Of a stretch of 64,000 nt of DNA, positions 51,335-61,930 are shown in pieces; within the stretch, counting starts at the first letter, position 1, and every line of letters starts with the position of its first letter. This DNA is from Apoderus coryli. Lineage: Eukaryota > Arthropoda > Insecta > Coleoptera > Attelabidae. The DNA is taken from the NCBI GenBank assembly GCA_911728435.2, contig OU452205.1:14514260-14578259 (forward strand). Reading direction: 5' to 3'. A program made the translations under genes and the position numbers. The notes under the pieces were generated by a model. It ran no database searches. It was not told where the DNA came from and saw only the letters and a program-made list of their open reading frames with translations.

Positions 51335-54300
51335 CCAGATGTCCAACTTTTTATCCGCTGCCTTTATACTCTATTCAGGCAGGTTTAGGGTTTTTCTCAT
51401 GATTCTACATGACTCAAGGATCACCGATCTTTGCATCAATGTTGTTATGTTTCGCTGATCAATGTCTATTTGTTTCAGAAAGCGTGGCAGGTTTTTCCCA
51501 ATCAGTCCCGTCACTGATATTATAATAGGAACAGTAAGTACCTTGTCCAGTTTATAAATATTCTTAAATTCCGTACAAAGGTCTTGATACTTATTTATTT
51601 TTTCTTTCTCTTTATTTAGGAGGTTGTGGTCAGCCGGGTGAGAAATATCGACGAAGTAAGCAGTCTTATTTTTCCGGTCTACCAGGGTTATGTCAGGACG
51701 ATTACTTGCGATAGGTCTATCTGTGATTATTGGGAAATCCCAATAAAGTTTATAATTATCGTTTTGTAAAAACGGGAATGGGTTGTATAGAAAATATTTT
51801 TCTTTTTTCTCTATAAGTTTGCATTGTACGGCTATTTCCTGATGAATTATTCCTGCTGTTAAATTATGCCTTTTTGTATATTCTGTGGGCGCTAAGCTGC
51901 TGCACGCTGAGAGGATATGTTCCGTTGTTTCTGATTTGGCGAAACACATTCTACACTTATCATTTTCAATTGGAATTTTCTGTATGTATTTTTGGTAGTT
52001 TCTGGTGGGCGTTACTCCGTCCTGTATTGATACCAGAAAACCCTCGGTTTCCGCGAACAATAGTCCATGTTTTAGCCACATGGTTGACAACTCTGCATCT
52101 GCCTGAGATAGGGCATACGGATATTTTCCATGCAACGATTTTTCTAGCCATTGTTCTCTTATGTGGTCATTAGTAAGTGTTTCGCGCATGGTGTTATTGC
52201 TGAGCTGTAGAGGTGAATAATAATCCAGTCGCTTGACTTGACGGTGTAATGGCGATAGGAGAGATTTTCTGTTAAAGTAGGTTTTTAGTAGATTAATTTG
52301 TCTATCGCATAGTCGGTGTAGGTCTAGTAGTCCTCTTCCGCCCACATTTCTTGGTAAGTATAAACGTTCAGTACATGCATGGGGATGGTGGCACCTATAT
52401 TCTGTTAGCAAAACTCTAATTTTTCTATTCATTGCTTCAATGCTTGTCTTAGACCACCTGATTATTCCAAAGGAATAAGATAACACTGGCAATGCATACG
52501 TATTTATGGCTTTGATTTTGTTTTTACCAGTTAGTTCTGATCTTAGGATTTTTCTTATTCTATCAACCATTTTTTGTTCCGTGTTTTCTATTATATTTTT
52601 TTGATCTAAAACCAATTTTTGGTTATAGCCGAGGTATTTGTAGTAATCATTGTTTAGGTATCTGAATGTTTCGCTATTTTCTAAATTTTCGTAAGTTTGT
52701 AACTTTCCCTTTTGAGCTACTAATTTTGCACATTTATCAAAACCCAACTTCATTTTGATGTCAAGAGTGAACTTTTGTGTCGTCTCAATAAGTCTGTCTA
52801 ATTGTTTCTCTGTTGATGCATAGAGTTTGAGGTCATCTACATAAAATAAATGATTTATTGTATAATCACTATCCTCATACCTCAGTGTATATCCTATTCT
52901 AGTGTCTTTTAACATATTTGAGAGTGGGTTCAGGCACAACACAAACCAAAAAGGGCTTAGGGAATCTCCCTGAAACATGCCACTCTGGATCGGTATTTCA
53001 TCCGTTACTATATTTGTTTTTTCCGTTTTAACTACGAGTTTCGTTCTCCAGGTTTTCATTGCTGTGGCTAAAAAATTTATTATATTTGGGCTGATTTTGT
53101 AAAGTTTTAGTACATCTATTAACCAAGAATGTGGAACACTATCAAAGGCTTTCTGATAATCGATCCATGCCACTGCCATATTTTTGTTTCTCTTTTTAGC
53201 ATCTTGTGTAACTATAGAGTCGATCACCAATTGTTCCTTGCTTCCTAATGTACCATGCCGACAACCCTTTTGCTCTTCAGTTAAGATTCCAGAGTCTTCA
53301 ATGTGCTTGATTATTTTTTGACTTAGAATTGAGGTGATTATTTTATACAAAGTGGGTAGACACGTTATGGGTCGATAGTTTTTTGGGTTAGTTGTATCTC
53401 CTTTTTTAGGTATCATTGAGGTAATTCCTTTCGTTAAAAATTTAGGATGATATGTGTTGTTTGTTAGTAGTTCATTAATTTGTTTTGTAAGCAACTTTGT
53501 GATATTTATATTTTTCCACCAATAGTTATGAACATGATCCACCCCCGGTGCTTTCCAGTTGTGTGATCTATTTAAAGCGTTCTTAACTTCAGTCTCAGTT
53601 ATTGGACTAATCTCCATGTCTATTAATGTGTCGTATTTCTTTTTTTCCGTTTTAAGCCATGATGCCTTTTGATTGTATTGTTGTTTGGATGCCCATACGT
53701 TTTTCCAAAATGTTTGTAGTTGTTCCTTGTCTGGTCCCTGTTCAATTGGTGGTTCATTATTAAGTTTTTTGTAGAACTCTTTCTCGTTATTCTTAAACAG
53801 TTTGTTGTCATTTTTTCGTTTGTAACTTTTATTGTATCGTCTCAGCCGGTTTCCCAGTGCTGCTATTTGTTGTTTTATTTTTTCTTTAAATGTTTCCTTC
53901 TCTTGGTAATTTGAGTGCTGAATATTGTTTTTCCTAAAATAGTAATGTATATCGTTAGATAATTTGGTGCTCATGTTACCTCTCTCCCAATCTCGTATCT
54001 TTGTTAGCCAACTTCTTAACGTTTTTATTTTTTGTTCTATACGTTCTCTCCATTTGGGTTCCTTCTTGGCCTTTTGCTTTTTTCCCAATTTAACTCCCAT
54101 AGATTCAATAACTGTTTTTGCAGCGGTGTAGACAAGTGTCTGTGTTTCCTCCAGATTGCTAGTTGGCATATATTTAAGGATTTCCTGGTTTACTATTGAT
54201 ATTAGCTGTTTTGTTTTTTTTGTTGGTTTTATTTTTGGTAAGCTAAGCCGTTTTTCTGGATCAGAGTTCTTAAAAACCGCGATGTTCTCCTGGAATCTCA

Positions 54301-55386
54301 CTACAACATCATTTACATTCTCACCCGCATCCAGATCCACATTCAGTGCAAGGTTATTTTGTATGTTTATTGTTTGCGTATTGCTCTCATTTGTTTGTTC
54401 ATAAATTATTGTGTTATCAGTTTCTATACCTTGATCCGTCTCAGACATATTCTGTTTCAATTCCTCTATATCAACAGCAGTAAGCAAATTATGAGTTTTT
54501 ATTGCATATAGTTGATTTGCTAGTTGGTTTTCGTTTAAAATTAAATCCGGTCTTATTTTTCTCCATTCTAATAGCATATTTTTTCTAAATCCTCGTTTTT
54601 GTGTTTCAAATTGGGTCCCCAGAAAGTACGCTCTGAAAACGTCCAGATTATCATTTCTGGACCATGTTCTTCTAGCGCCGCGATCAGCCTCGTGAGGGAC
54701 TTCAACATTTTGTCGGGTCATTCTCTTATTGTTTTGAGACAGATTCCATTCCTGGGATTCCAATTGTTCTTTGGAGATTATGGTTTCTTGCGTTTGGTTT
54801 GTATTTCTAGTATTTATTGTTTCCTCCCGGGGATTCTTCGCACCCTGTGACCATTGAAGGTCTGCCGGGGACTCAGGGCCATTTTTATTTGAGCTCATCA
54901 TTATTTGTTTTCTCCTTAAATGCAGGCTTCTACTGCAGGTTAAAGGGAACCCTAAACCTATTCTTATCCGGGTTTAGACGGATATAAAATTGGTAGGACG
55001 GCAGGAAGTATGTACAGGGATGTTCCATATACTGAAGGTAAGTTTGAATATAGAAGGGAGGTGAGGTAAGTATGGTGGTAGTGGGGTAAGGTAAGTAGGT
55101 AATGGAATGTGGGTAGTAAAGGGTATCGGACAACCACATGGGGCTATTCTTATTTGGTCCGGACCCCACACGGACTAAGCTGACTTTTACGTACCCCTGT
55201 CACTGGTAAGTATTGTCAACCTCAGGTTTATTTTTATTTACTGTGGATCCCAACCCGGATGGGACAGAAAAACCGAAAAATTCGGTTGGAGCTGTTGCGC
55301 CGAGCTCCTGCGACAACTGAGGTGCGCGGGATCGTCACACCCGTAGATATTGCTGCTGTCACCCAACATATCTCCTCTGCGCATTT
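51070..55386 (-). mobile_element. R4/Dong-type non-LTR retrotransposon, subfamily A, copy 2 (complete)
   Basis: Same structure as copy 1: 5' UTR (55386-54902), ORF of 1176 codons, 3' UTR with inner A-rich tract (T-rich 51308-51334 on plus) and a poly(A) tail. Both copies share the 5' border sequence CTCCTCTGCGCATTTA. On the 5' side lies the longest (ATT)n of the window (55394-55459). Confidence 0.92.
51371..54901 (-). CDS. R4-type polyprotein, subfamily A, copy 2
   Basis: 1176 residues, intact. It differs from copy 1 by one extra Thr near the C-terminus (RNITTLMQRS against RNITLMQRS), by Met for Ile in the motif before FQGDSLSP, and by Lys for Arg in DIKMKLGF. Myb-like domain, catalytic YVDD, CCHC knuckle and RPD endonuclease signature are all kept. 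Which variant is ancestral cannot be told. The near identity points to very recent transposition or duplication. Confidence 0.93.
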   Translation of the reverse strand: MMSSNKNGPESPADLQWSQGAKNPREETINTRNTNQTQETIISKEQLESQEWNLSQNNKRMTRQNVEVPHEADRGARRTWSRNDNLDVFRAYFLGTQFETQKRGFRKNMLLEWRKIRPDLILNENQLANQLYAIKTHNLLTAVDIEELKQNMSETDQGIETDNTIIYEQTNESNTQTINIQNNLALNVDLDAGENVNDVVVRFQENIAVFKNSDPEKRLSLPKIKPTKKTKQLISIVNQEILKYMPTSNLEETQTLVYTAAKTVIESMGVKLGKKQKAKKEPKWRERIEQKIKTLRSWLTKIRDWERGNMSTKLSNDIHYYFRKNNIQHSNYQEKETFKEKIKQQIAALGNRLRRYNKSYKRKNDNKLFKNNEKEFYKKLNNEPPIEQGPDKEQLQTFWKNVWASKQQYNQKASWLKTEKKKYDTLIDMEISPITETEVKNALNRSHNWKAPGVDHVHNYWWKNINITKLLTKQINELLTNNTYHPKFLTKGITSMIPKKGDTTNPKNYRPITCLPTLYKIITSILSQKIIKHIEDSGILTEEQKGCRHGTLGSKEQLVIDSIVTQDAKKRNKNMAVAWIDYQKAFDSVPHSWLIDVLKLYKISPNIINFLATAMKTWRTKLVVKTEKTNIVTDEIPIQSGMFQGDSLSPFWFVLCLNPLSNMLKDTRIGYTLRYEDSDYTINHLFYVDDLKLYASTEKQLDRLIETTQKFTLDIKMKLGFDKCAKLVAQKGKLQTYENLENSETFRYLNNDYYKYLGYNQKLVLDQKNIIENTEQKMVDRIRKILRSELTGKNKIKAINTYALPVLSYSFGIIRWSKTSIEAMNRKIRVLLTEYRCHHPHACTERLYLPRNVGGRGLLDLHRLCDRQINLLKTYFNRKSLLSPLHRQVKRLDYYSPLQLSNNTMRETLTNDHIREQWLEKSLHGKYPYALSQADAELSTMWLKHGLLFAETEGFLVSIQDGVTPTRNYQKYIQKIPIENDKCRMCFAKSETTEHILSACSSLAPTEYTKRHNLTAGIIHQEIAVQCKLIEKKEKYFLYNPFPFLQNDNYKLYWDFPIITDRPIASNRPDITLVDRKNKTAYFVDISHPADHNLLNKEKEKINKYQDLCTEFKNIYKLDKVLTVPIIISVTGLIGKNLPRFLKQIDIDQRNITTLMQRSVILESCRIMRKTLNLPE

Positions 55387-55387
55387 A

Positions 55388-55393
<6 letters not shown>

Positions 55394-55459
<66 letters not shown>
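55394..55459. repeat. (ATT)n microsatellite, about 22 units
   Basis: A pure ATT run after a short imperfect start (ATTTATATTTATTT), at the 5' border of R4 copy A2. It is the outermost remaining part of the target microsatellite. Beyond it TTGCCACGTTTAGG is non-repetitive. Confidence 0.93.
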
Positions 55460-55460
<1 letters not shown>

Positions 55461-57552
55461 TGCCACGTTTAGGTTTAACGTGAACTACGAGGGCATTGAA
55501 AATAAGGACCCGAAAAGATTGAAACACCGAATACCAAGTTTAAATAGACTAAGTTTGTTAACAGTTAAAATTGAGAAGAGTTTACAAAATGATGAAACTT
55601 AAATTAGAGACTATAGAGTTATAATAATAGAATACAAATAATGTTACTTCCATTAAAATATAAGATGCCACATACGGTCAAGTTGCACTATGGTTCACAT
55701 TTTTGCTGCCTTCAGGTTTTCTTACTATTAGTTTAAAAACAGGACACAACTAAACTTATTTCTCCGGAGAGGAGAATTTATAATAAATAAATTAAACAAT
55801 CTTACGCCTAAATCCTCCCTATGTGACCAATGATAATGAGGGAGATTGGATCGAATCAAAGATGGTTTCCTGATTTCTCTATGCTAATTGGTTATTAACA
55901 TAATAATAATATTCCACCACCACCTCTATATCGCGTTTATTTAGATGTGGTGGTCAGAATAGCTGATGCTGCATTTTTCAGTATGACTACCTTTGAAATG
56001 GGAGGGTAAGAGGCAGGGCTCCTGATTATCGAGCAATGGTGACTCATCTAGATAAACTAGAATAAACAGGAAATTCATATTTTTGTATTTTTCTATCGAA
56101 CATCTGGGGTTTGTTATTTATTTATAATTTATATTAATTTATGAATAATTTTGGAATTTGTACTCGTGACAATATCAATACTAATTATATTTCTGAGTTA
56201 AGATTAATTGATATCAATCCAAGTTACAGAGATAAGATTTCATCGTATTTTCTTCAAATATCAAAGAATTCTATTTGGATGTTAGAAGTACTCATAGTGC
56301 CCATACTTTTGCGATAAATGGCCATTCGTCAATGCCGGCCGTCGACAAGAACGACGACAAGGGCATCCGTCACCACGTAGAGTGTGGGAATCGGGAGCCG
56401 AGACCAGGCCGGCCGGTACCACTTCAAAGAATTAATCGACATTATAAAACTGAAGTTAACATTCAAACAAATAAGAAGATAAAGAAAATGAGCGAGAAGA
56501 TGAAGAACAACATGAAGAGAGATGTAAGATATGTATTAAAGTATAAGTAGATAGTATATAAAAGATATATGATCAGATAAGGTTTTATTATATAAATCAC
56601 GACATGGCCGCGGGCCTGCTGCAATATATATTAACAATAAACTAGTACCTTCGGGTTGGCTGAAGAAACCAAATTGATAAGGTGTATAATACATAACAGA
56701 GACGGATTAATTCAACCAATTATATTCATTCCTGGTAACATTCAACAAACATATTGATAAAGCTGAATATTTTTATTTTTCCTACATTCAATTATTTTTA
56801 AGCCTATATTAAGCTCTGCTATTAAAAGTACCTCGCCAAACAACGTAAACCTGTATAATTGCAATAAGCTACGACCCATTCGTATCCAACAGTTGGCCGG
56901 GCCTTGATTTTTATGGATAAGAAGACTCCATACAAAAAATCGATATGGTTTTCATCCAGAAGAACTTTGGAGCTTAAGGCAGTGATCATAAGGAAAATGC
57001 CAATGCTCAAAATAGATTCGCCAAGATTTATAATAATACAGTAAGAGAGCATGTAAATCACCAAATTAGACTAGAGCAATATTGTCCTTGATGTTTGACA
57101 ACAGGCAATCACGTGAAGGCTGAACAGCAGCCTTTTCGACCTTCACAATGACAAGAACATCATTGAAGATATAAGCATGTGAAAGCCTCCGCGTAAGACT
57201 TAATCATAGCGTAGTCGTACTATATGTACTTGATTCAGAATAACAAAATTGATATAGGTAGGTTTTACTTTTTCGCCTCGACTTACCAGTCAGTTATTAA
57301 ACTGTATATAATTCTTATTAAATTAATTTTATTTGTATGTAATTATATTAGTTAAATAGTTTTTTAATACATAGGAATGTTTAGGAATTGTTGGTATCGA
57401 ACAAAATAAACAACAGTTGAAACTTGAGCCAACGTTTCCTTTACTGAATTTAACAACAGTAAACTAAAAAAAATTATTAATTTGTGATGTACCTAATTTG
57501 TGTATATGTATTTTAAAATTTTACATTCAATAAACGAAACGTTGGTTCAAGT
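55460..57552. other. Non-coding intronic DNA, with one unexplained CpG-rich patch
   Basis: No supported gene. At 56330-56420 a GC-rich patch (ATGCCGGCCGTCGACAAGAA, GACCAGGCCGGCCGGTACC) lies in an ORF of 91 codons (56275-56550, plus) with no recognised domain. At 57422-57552 a small inverted repeat is seen: TTGAGCCAACGTTTCCTTTA against AAACGAAACGTTGGTTCAA. Confidence 0.4.
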
Positions 57553-57897
57553 CAGGGCCGTAGCTAGGGGGGGTCATTTGGGGGCAATGTAGCGATTTTC
57601 CTAAAATCAAAATACTTTAAATATTAATAATTTGCGCCAATTTTAGCCAATAGATAGCTATGCGGTGATCATGAAACGATTACGCATTCATTGTTGTTTA
57701 GTTCGGTCTTTTTGTTGAATGGATATGGACGTGTTATTAGCCTTTCATTTAAAGGTGTACATGTAGCATTTGACATCGTATGACTTATTTTGTTATTGTT
57801 TGTTTTATCGTAGGCGTAATGTGTATTATGTTGGTCCTCAGGCCCTACTTGAAATTTCTGATGCCCGACCTCAAATTCCGTTCTAGCTACGGGCCTG
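57553..57897. mobile_element. hAT-type MITE with exact 8-bp target-site duplication
   Basis: The ends are CAGGGCCGTAGCTAG and CTAGCTACGGGCCTG (one mismatch as inverted repeat), of the CAGxGxCGTAGC type known for hAT elements. The flanks are GTTCAAGT on both sides (57545-57552 and 57898-57905), the 8-bp duplication typical of hAT. The 345-bp interior has no transposase. Confidence 0.88.
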
Positions 57898-58432
57898 GTT
57901 CAAGTACCTATAGATTATTGTTTAGTTTATCCGATATCTACAATTGCAAAATATTTCTATGTAATGAGAATTTCGGCCACGTGTGAACAAGTATTGAATT
58001 TTTTTAAGACTAGAAAAAAAAAGTGGAAAAAAAAATCTAACTCGATATATAGAAAATCAGGATCCATTTTAGAATTTAAAAAAGGAAAGAACATATTTAA
58101 TGTAAGTAGATAATAATATTTATAAATCAAAAATCCACAATCCACAAAATATCTTTATATACAGGATGTCCCGAAATTAAATTAAAATAATTTAAGGGGA
58201 CATTGTACAAGCAAAAATAAGATTTGTTTTTCAAATGAACATATATCGAAAAATGCTTCGTTTTTCAGATACGGGGTGTTATTTGTAAATTCTAGACCAT
58301 GGGTTTTTAGTAATATTTCCAAAACGCGCCTCGATTTCAAAATGAAACACCTACGTATCTTTTTAGGATTATTAAAAAATATGATATCCCATGGCTAGGA
58401 AATTGTCAGCGGTGGGTCAGGCTGGGGGGTCA
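57898..58432. other. Non-coding DNA with one mariner-like terminal repeat half
   Basis: From about 58163 ATACAGGATGTCCCGAAATT begins a segment with the look of a mariner/Tc1-like terminal repeat (also ACGGGGTGTTATTTGTAAAT at about 58271). The mirror-image half was not found. The preceding A-rich piece has no gene. Confidence 0.4.
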
Positions 58433-59342
58433 GAACAAATTTTGTCCCAACTTTTTTTTTGTGCGCTTTTTTTACTTTTTCTAAAAAGAATAATATATCT
58501 GACACTATTGTACATAAAAAATATTAACTTTTTTTCTTTTTAGTTTCTTTGACCTTTTTTTTATAAATTTTAGGGATTTTTTTTCTTGATTTTAGGTTCA
58601 TAACTACTTATATTTTAATTTGTATAAATCATTACATATATTCTCAATAACATTGACGTTTCGACTATTGTTTTTGTTTTTCTCAAAATGTCTGTATAGT
58701 CTGGATATTGCATAAAACACATTTTACAACTACATACAACACATTAAAATAACAATATACGTGAATGTACCTATGGCTACCTGTTTGACTATTTATTTTA
58801 TACTACCTAAATGTAAAATATAAATATACAAAAATGATGGTAGAAAAGTTTTTAAATGTAATGTCAAATATTGTTATTTTAATGTGTTGTACCTATGTAG
58901 TTGTAAAATGTGTTTTATGCAATATCTAGATTATTGATAGACATTTTGAGAAAGACAAAAACAATTGTCGAAACGTCAATGTTACTGAAATACCTATATT
59001 TGTTGATTTATACAAATTAAAATATAAGTAGTTATTGACCTAAATTCAAGGAAAAAATCCCTAAAATTGAAAAAAAAATATTAACTTGTTTCATAACGCC
59101 AGAAGAAGCCATTTTCAAGATAAATGACTGAAAATTTCTATGCAACGTCTCCAATATTATTATACGGCTACGATAATACAAGAAACATGGTTGAAATGCG
59201 TATTAAGTGTTGACAGAATAACTTCTTCTAGAGTTATGAAACAAGTAAACATTTTTTATGTACCAAAGTCTCAAATTTATCATTCTTTTTAGAAAAAGTA
59301 AAAAAAGCGCACAAAAAAAAAGTTGGTACAAAATTTGTTCAG
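58433..59342. mobile_element. Large fold-back element, arms over 300 bp, with a nested MITE
   Basis: The left outer end GAACAAATTTTGTCCCAACT mirrors the right outer end AGTTGGTACAAAATTTGTTC. Further matching blocks are GTGCGCTTTTTTTACTTTTT / AAAAAGTAAAAAAAGCGCAC, the ACGTTTCGACTATTG / CAATTGTCGAAACGT pair, and AACACATTAAAATAACAATA / TATTGTTATTTTAATGTG. The loop is at about 58765-58862. Both arms carry a GACAA-loop-TTGTC hairpin followed by GAAACGTCA, the second half of the hammerhead-like motif of 13255-13320, but with TTGAGAA in place of CTGANGA. No coding capacity. Confidence 0.8.
59084..59246. mobile_element. Small MITE nested in the right arm of the fold-back element
   Basis: The ends ACTTGTTTCATAACGCCAGA and CTAGAGTTATGAAACAAG are inverted repeats extending over about 24 bases. 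The left arm of the surrounding palindrome lacks this segment, which shows the insertion and its limits. The flanks (TATTA and TAAAC) suggest a TA or TAA duplication. Confidence 0.7.
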
Positions 59343-61295
59343 TGGCACTAGCAAAATCTTACACAGCAGATAGTATTGATATTTCAGGTCTTTAAAAACA
59401 TGGAATTTAAACATTTATATACATAGGCCATTTTGTGAAAAATTTATTTTAAGTTTTTAAAGTCTTTTCGCACTCCTATGTGATTTTGTATGTTAAAAGT
59501 TTTAGGATATATTTGATTAAATCCATGAGAAAATATTCAATATTTCTGATAAGTTTAGGAAGTATGATTTTTATTTTAAATTTTAATCCTTTTTAAACTC
59601 TACTACGTTCAGTGTTTTCTAAAACTGAATCAGCACCTAGACCATAGAATAATAACTATAGATAAGAAGGGTCAGTAGACGCTAAAACGGCTCGCAATCC
59701 CAGCTACATTTCTGGCCCGCTACTATGTTATACTATATCTATATATACCATAAGATACTATACTACAATTATAAGTGCGGCGAATTGCTTTGTCGACAGA
59801 GAGATAAAACGTTCCGACACGAAGTGAAGTAACTGTATATTAAACTGTGCCTAGACCATATCCTGTAGTATTTTTGGACCAAATTGGTTAAAATATGTTA
59901 TGTTGTTTTTGAGTTACCGTTGATACAGACAGTAAGACAAACATCTTTTTTAAACTACTTATTTAGGTATATAATGACGGAAATGACCGACCGGTATTTC
60001 CGGTGAAATTAAAAAAAAACTATATAATATATTTAGATAATAATATGATATGTGGAGCTAAAAAATATAAAGATCAAGAATTATTGTGGTGTTGTGATAA
60101 TTAAATTGCGAATAATAGTTTTTTTTTTGTTATTTTAGACGTGAGTCCAGTACTGTATTTTGATAAATTTCATTAGAGCGGCATATAAATAAAATAAATT
60201 TCATGTCTATCTCTCTCTCTCTCTCTTTCTCACCGTATTAGCGAATAACCTGTTCATATAAGCTCACATGTTGTACCTATAAAGGTGCTGGATACTGCTA
60301 TCTTCCTCTTTAATGTTTTGTGCAAGACTTAAACCAGATAAAATTCCTTTTTTGCTATCTCGTATCGATGCTTTACCGCTTCGAAAGAATCCGGGCACAA
60401 CTTTTGGCTTCTAATTCGACCAAATTTGTTGATGATTCTTTTCGGTGTTTATCTCTTATGTATATATATATACGAGGTTTAGCTATGAATTTAATCGGCA
60501 CCTAAACTTACAATATATTATTTTTATAATACAATCGTTAATTATGTAGTTTTTTTCTGAAAATAATATATTCTTAACAACTGAAAACAAACATAGATGC
60601 ACAAAGCCTGTCTATAAATTAAAACACTCTAATGTACTCGATAGCAACCACGTGCTGTACTCGATAGGGCAAGACAGAGAGAGCATGTACACGGCATGGA
60701 TAACATTTGTAGGTACGCGGTTAGTGGTAGTGAGATGTTTTTTTTAACGAAGGGGGTAGGTAGTTGTTGTTCCCTTTCAAGGTTACGAATACATTTATTT
60801 CGTTCATCTATGGTTGAAAGAAGTGATAATATATTTTTTGCACCTGTTCGACAATACAGATATTTATTTATTAGGTTGTTTTCCAAGTTAAATTTGATAC
60901 GAGAGTATACGAGGTGTTGTCAACTTACATTGCATGTTTATAAATATCCAGTTTAATTGATTTTAAAAATATTGAGGGAAGTGCTAAAGAAAAAGTCGCA
61001 ATACGTGCAACTTCTATATGACTGTTCCAACAGCTTAACAAACACAGCTAATACCTATACATACGTTTAGATTTCCTAAAAACCCAAAAATTTCAGCAAG
61101 GAGTATTAAAATCCGGTAGTAATATTATAACTTTTTTACGACTCACGCTAATATTAATTCTTAATTTACACTTTTGAAAAGTGGGAGCCTTTTTTCAGTA
61201 CCTACCGTTCATATTGCTAGGCCTTCGCATTACCCACATACACGTAATTAGGGAGGAAATGTATGAATTACATACACAATTATGCCAGATGGGCC
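59343..61295. other. Non-coding intronic DNA
   Basis: About 2 kb with no supported gene. It includes a (TC)n run (about 60210-60231). The segment 60640-60960 is less AT-rich and has a weak inverted resemblance of two ORFs (60629-60886 minus and 60696-60956 plus) that overlap each other; neither has a known domain. Confidence 0.4.
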
Positions 61296-61930
61296 ATAAA
61301 ATGTTTGCAAATTTCTTTATGTCATCAAACGACGTTCGTTTTTGAAAACTATCATCAACATTATTTTTTAGATACGGCCCTGCATTTTTTATTTTTAAAT
61401 TTAAAGCCATTTTCAATTCAAAAATAGGTGGTACCTATATCATACGTATTTAAACAATTTTTCAGTGTTTCCAGCTGTTTATTTAAAATCATTCAAGAAA
61501 AATCACCATTATCACTTATTTTGCGTAAACATTCATCTGAGAAAGCCGTTTTTATAATAACTTCAAAAAGCACAAAAATTTCAAATAAATTTAAAAAACC
61601 GCGTACAGAATAAAATGTGTACTGAGACAGAAATAAATTCTCATATAATAATAAATAATTAGTAACGCCGAAATAATGTTTTTGCAAAAGCTACTACTCT
61701 GCATTCAGTCAGTTAAGTACCAAACGGTGGCGATTTTTCTTGAATATTTTAAATATCAGCTAAAAATTCTGAAAATTGTTTAAACCAGTACATGTGATAT
61801 ACCACCTATTTTTGAATTGAAAATGACTTTAAATTTGAAAATAAAAAATCCAGGGCCATATTTCAAAAAACCAAGTTGATGATGGTTTTTAAAAACCAAA
61901 ACGTCGTAGTGAAAATTTGTAAACGCTATC
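61296..61930. repeat. Inverted repeat, arms about 140 bp, spacer about 355 bp
   Basis: The left arm (61296-61436, minus sense: CCACCTATTTTTGAATTGAA, AATGCAGGGCCGTAT, GTTGATGATAGTTTTCAAAA) matches the right arm (61794-61930: CCACCTATTTTTGAATTGAA, AATCCAGGGCCATAT, GTTGATGATGGTTTTTAAAA) at roughly four bases in five. It is of the fold-back type; no transposase. The short ORFs in both arms (MKMALNLKIKNAGPYLKNN on minus) are products of the repeat and not a known protein. Confidence 0.7.

Noticed and set aside
56275..56550. 91-codon ORF with a CpG-rich core as a host exon
   Set aside because: No recognised domain, no convincing splice sites and a Lys-rich tail from AT-rich DNA. Left as unexplained.
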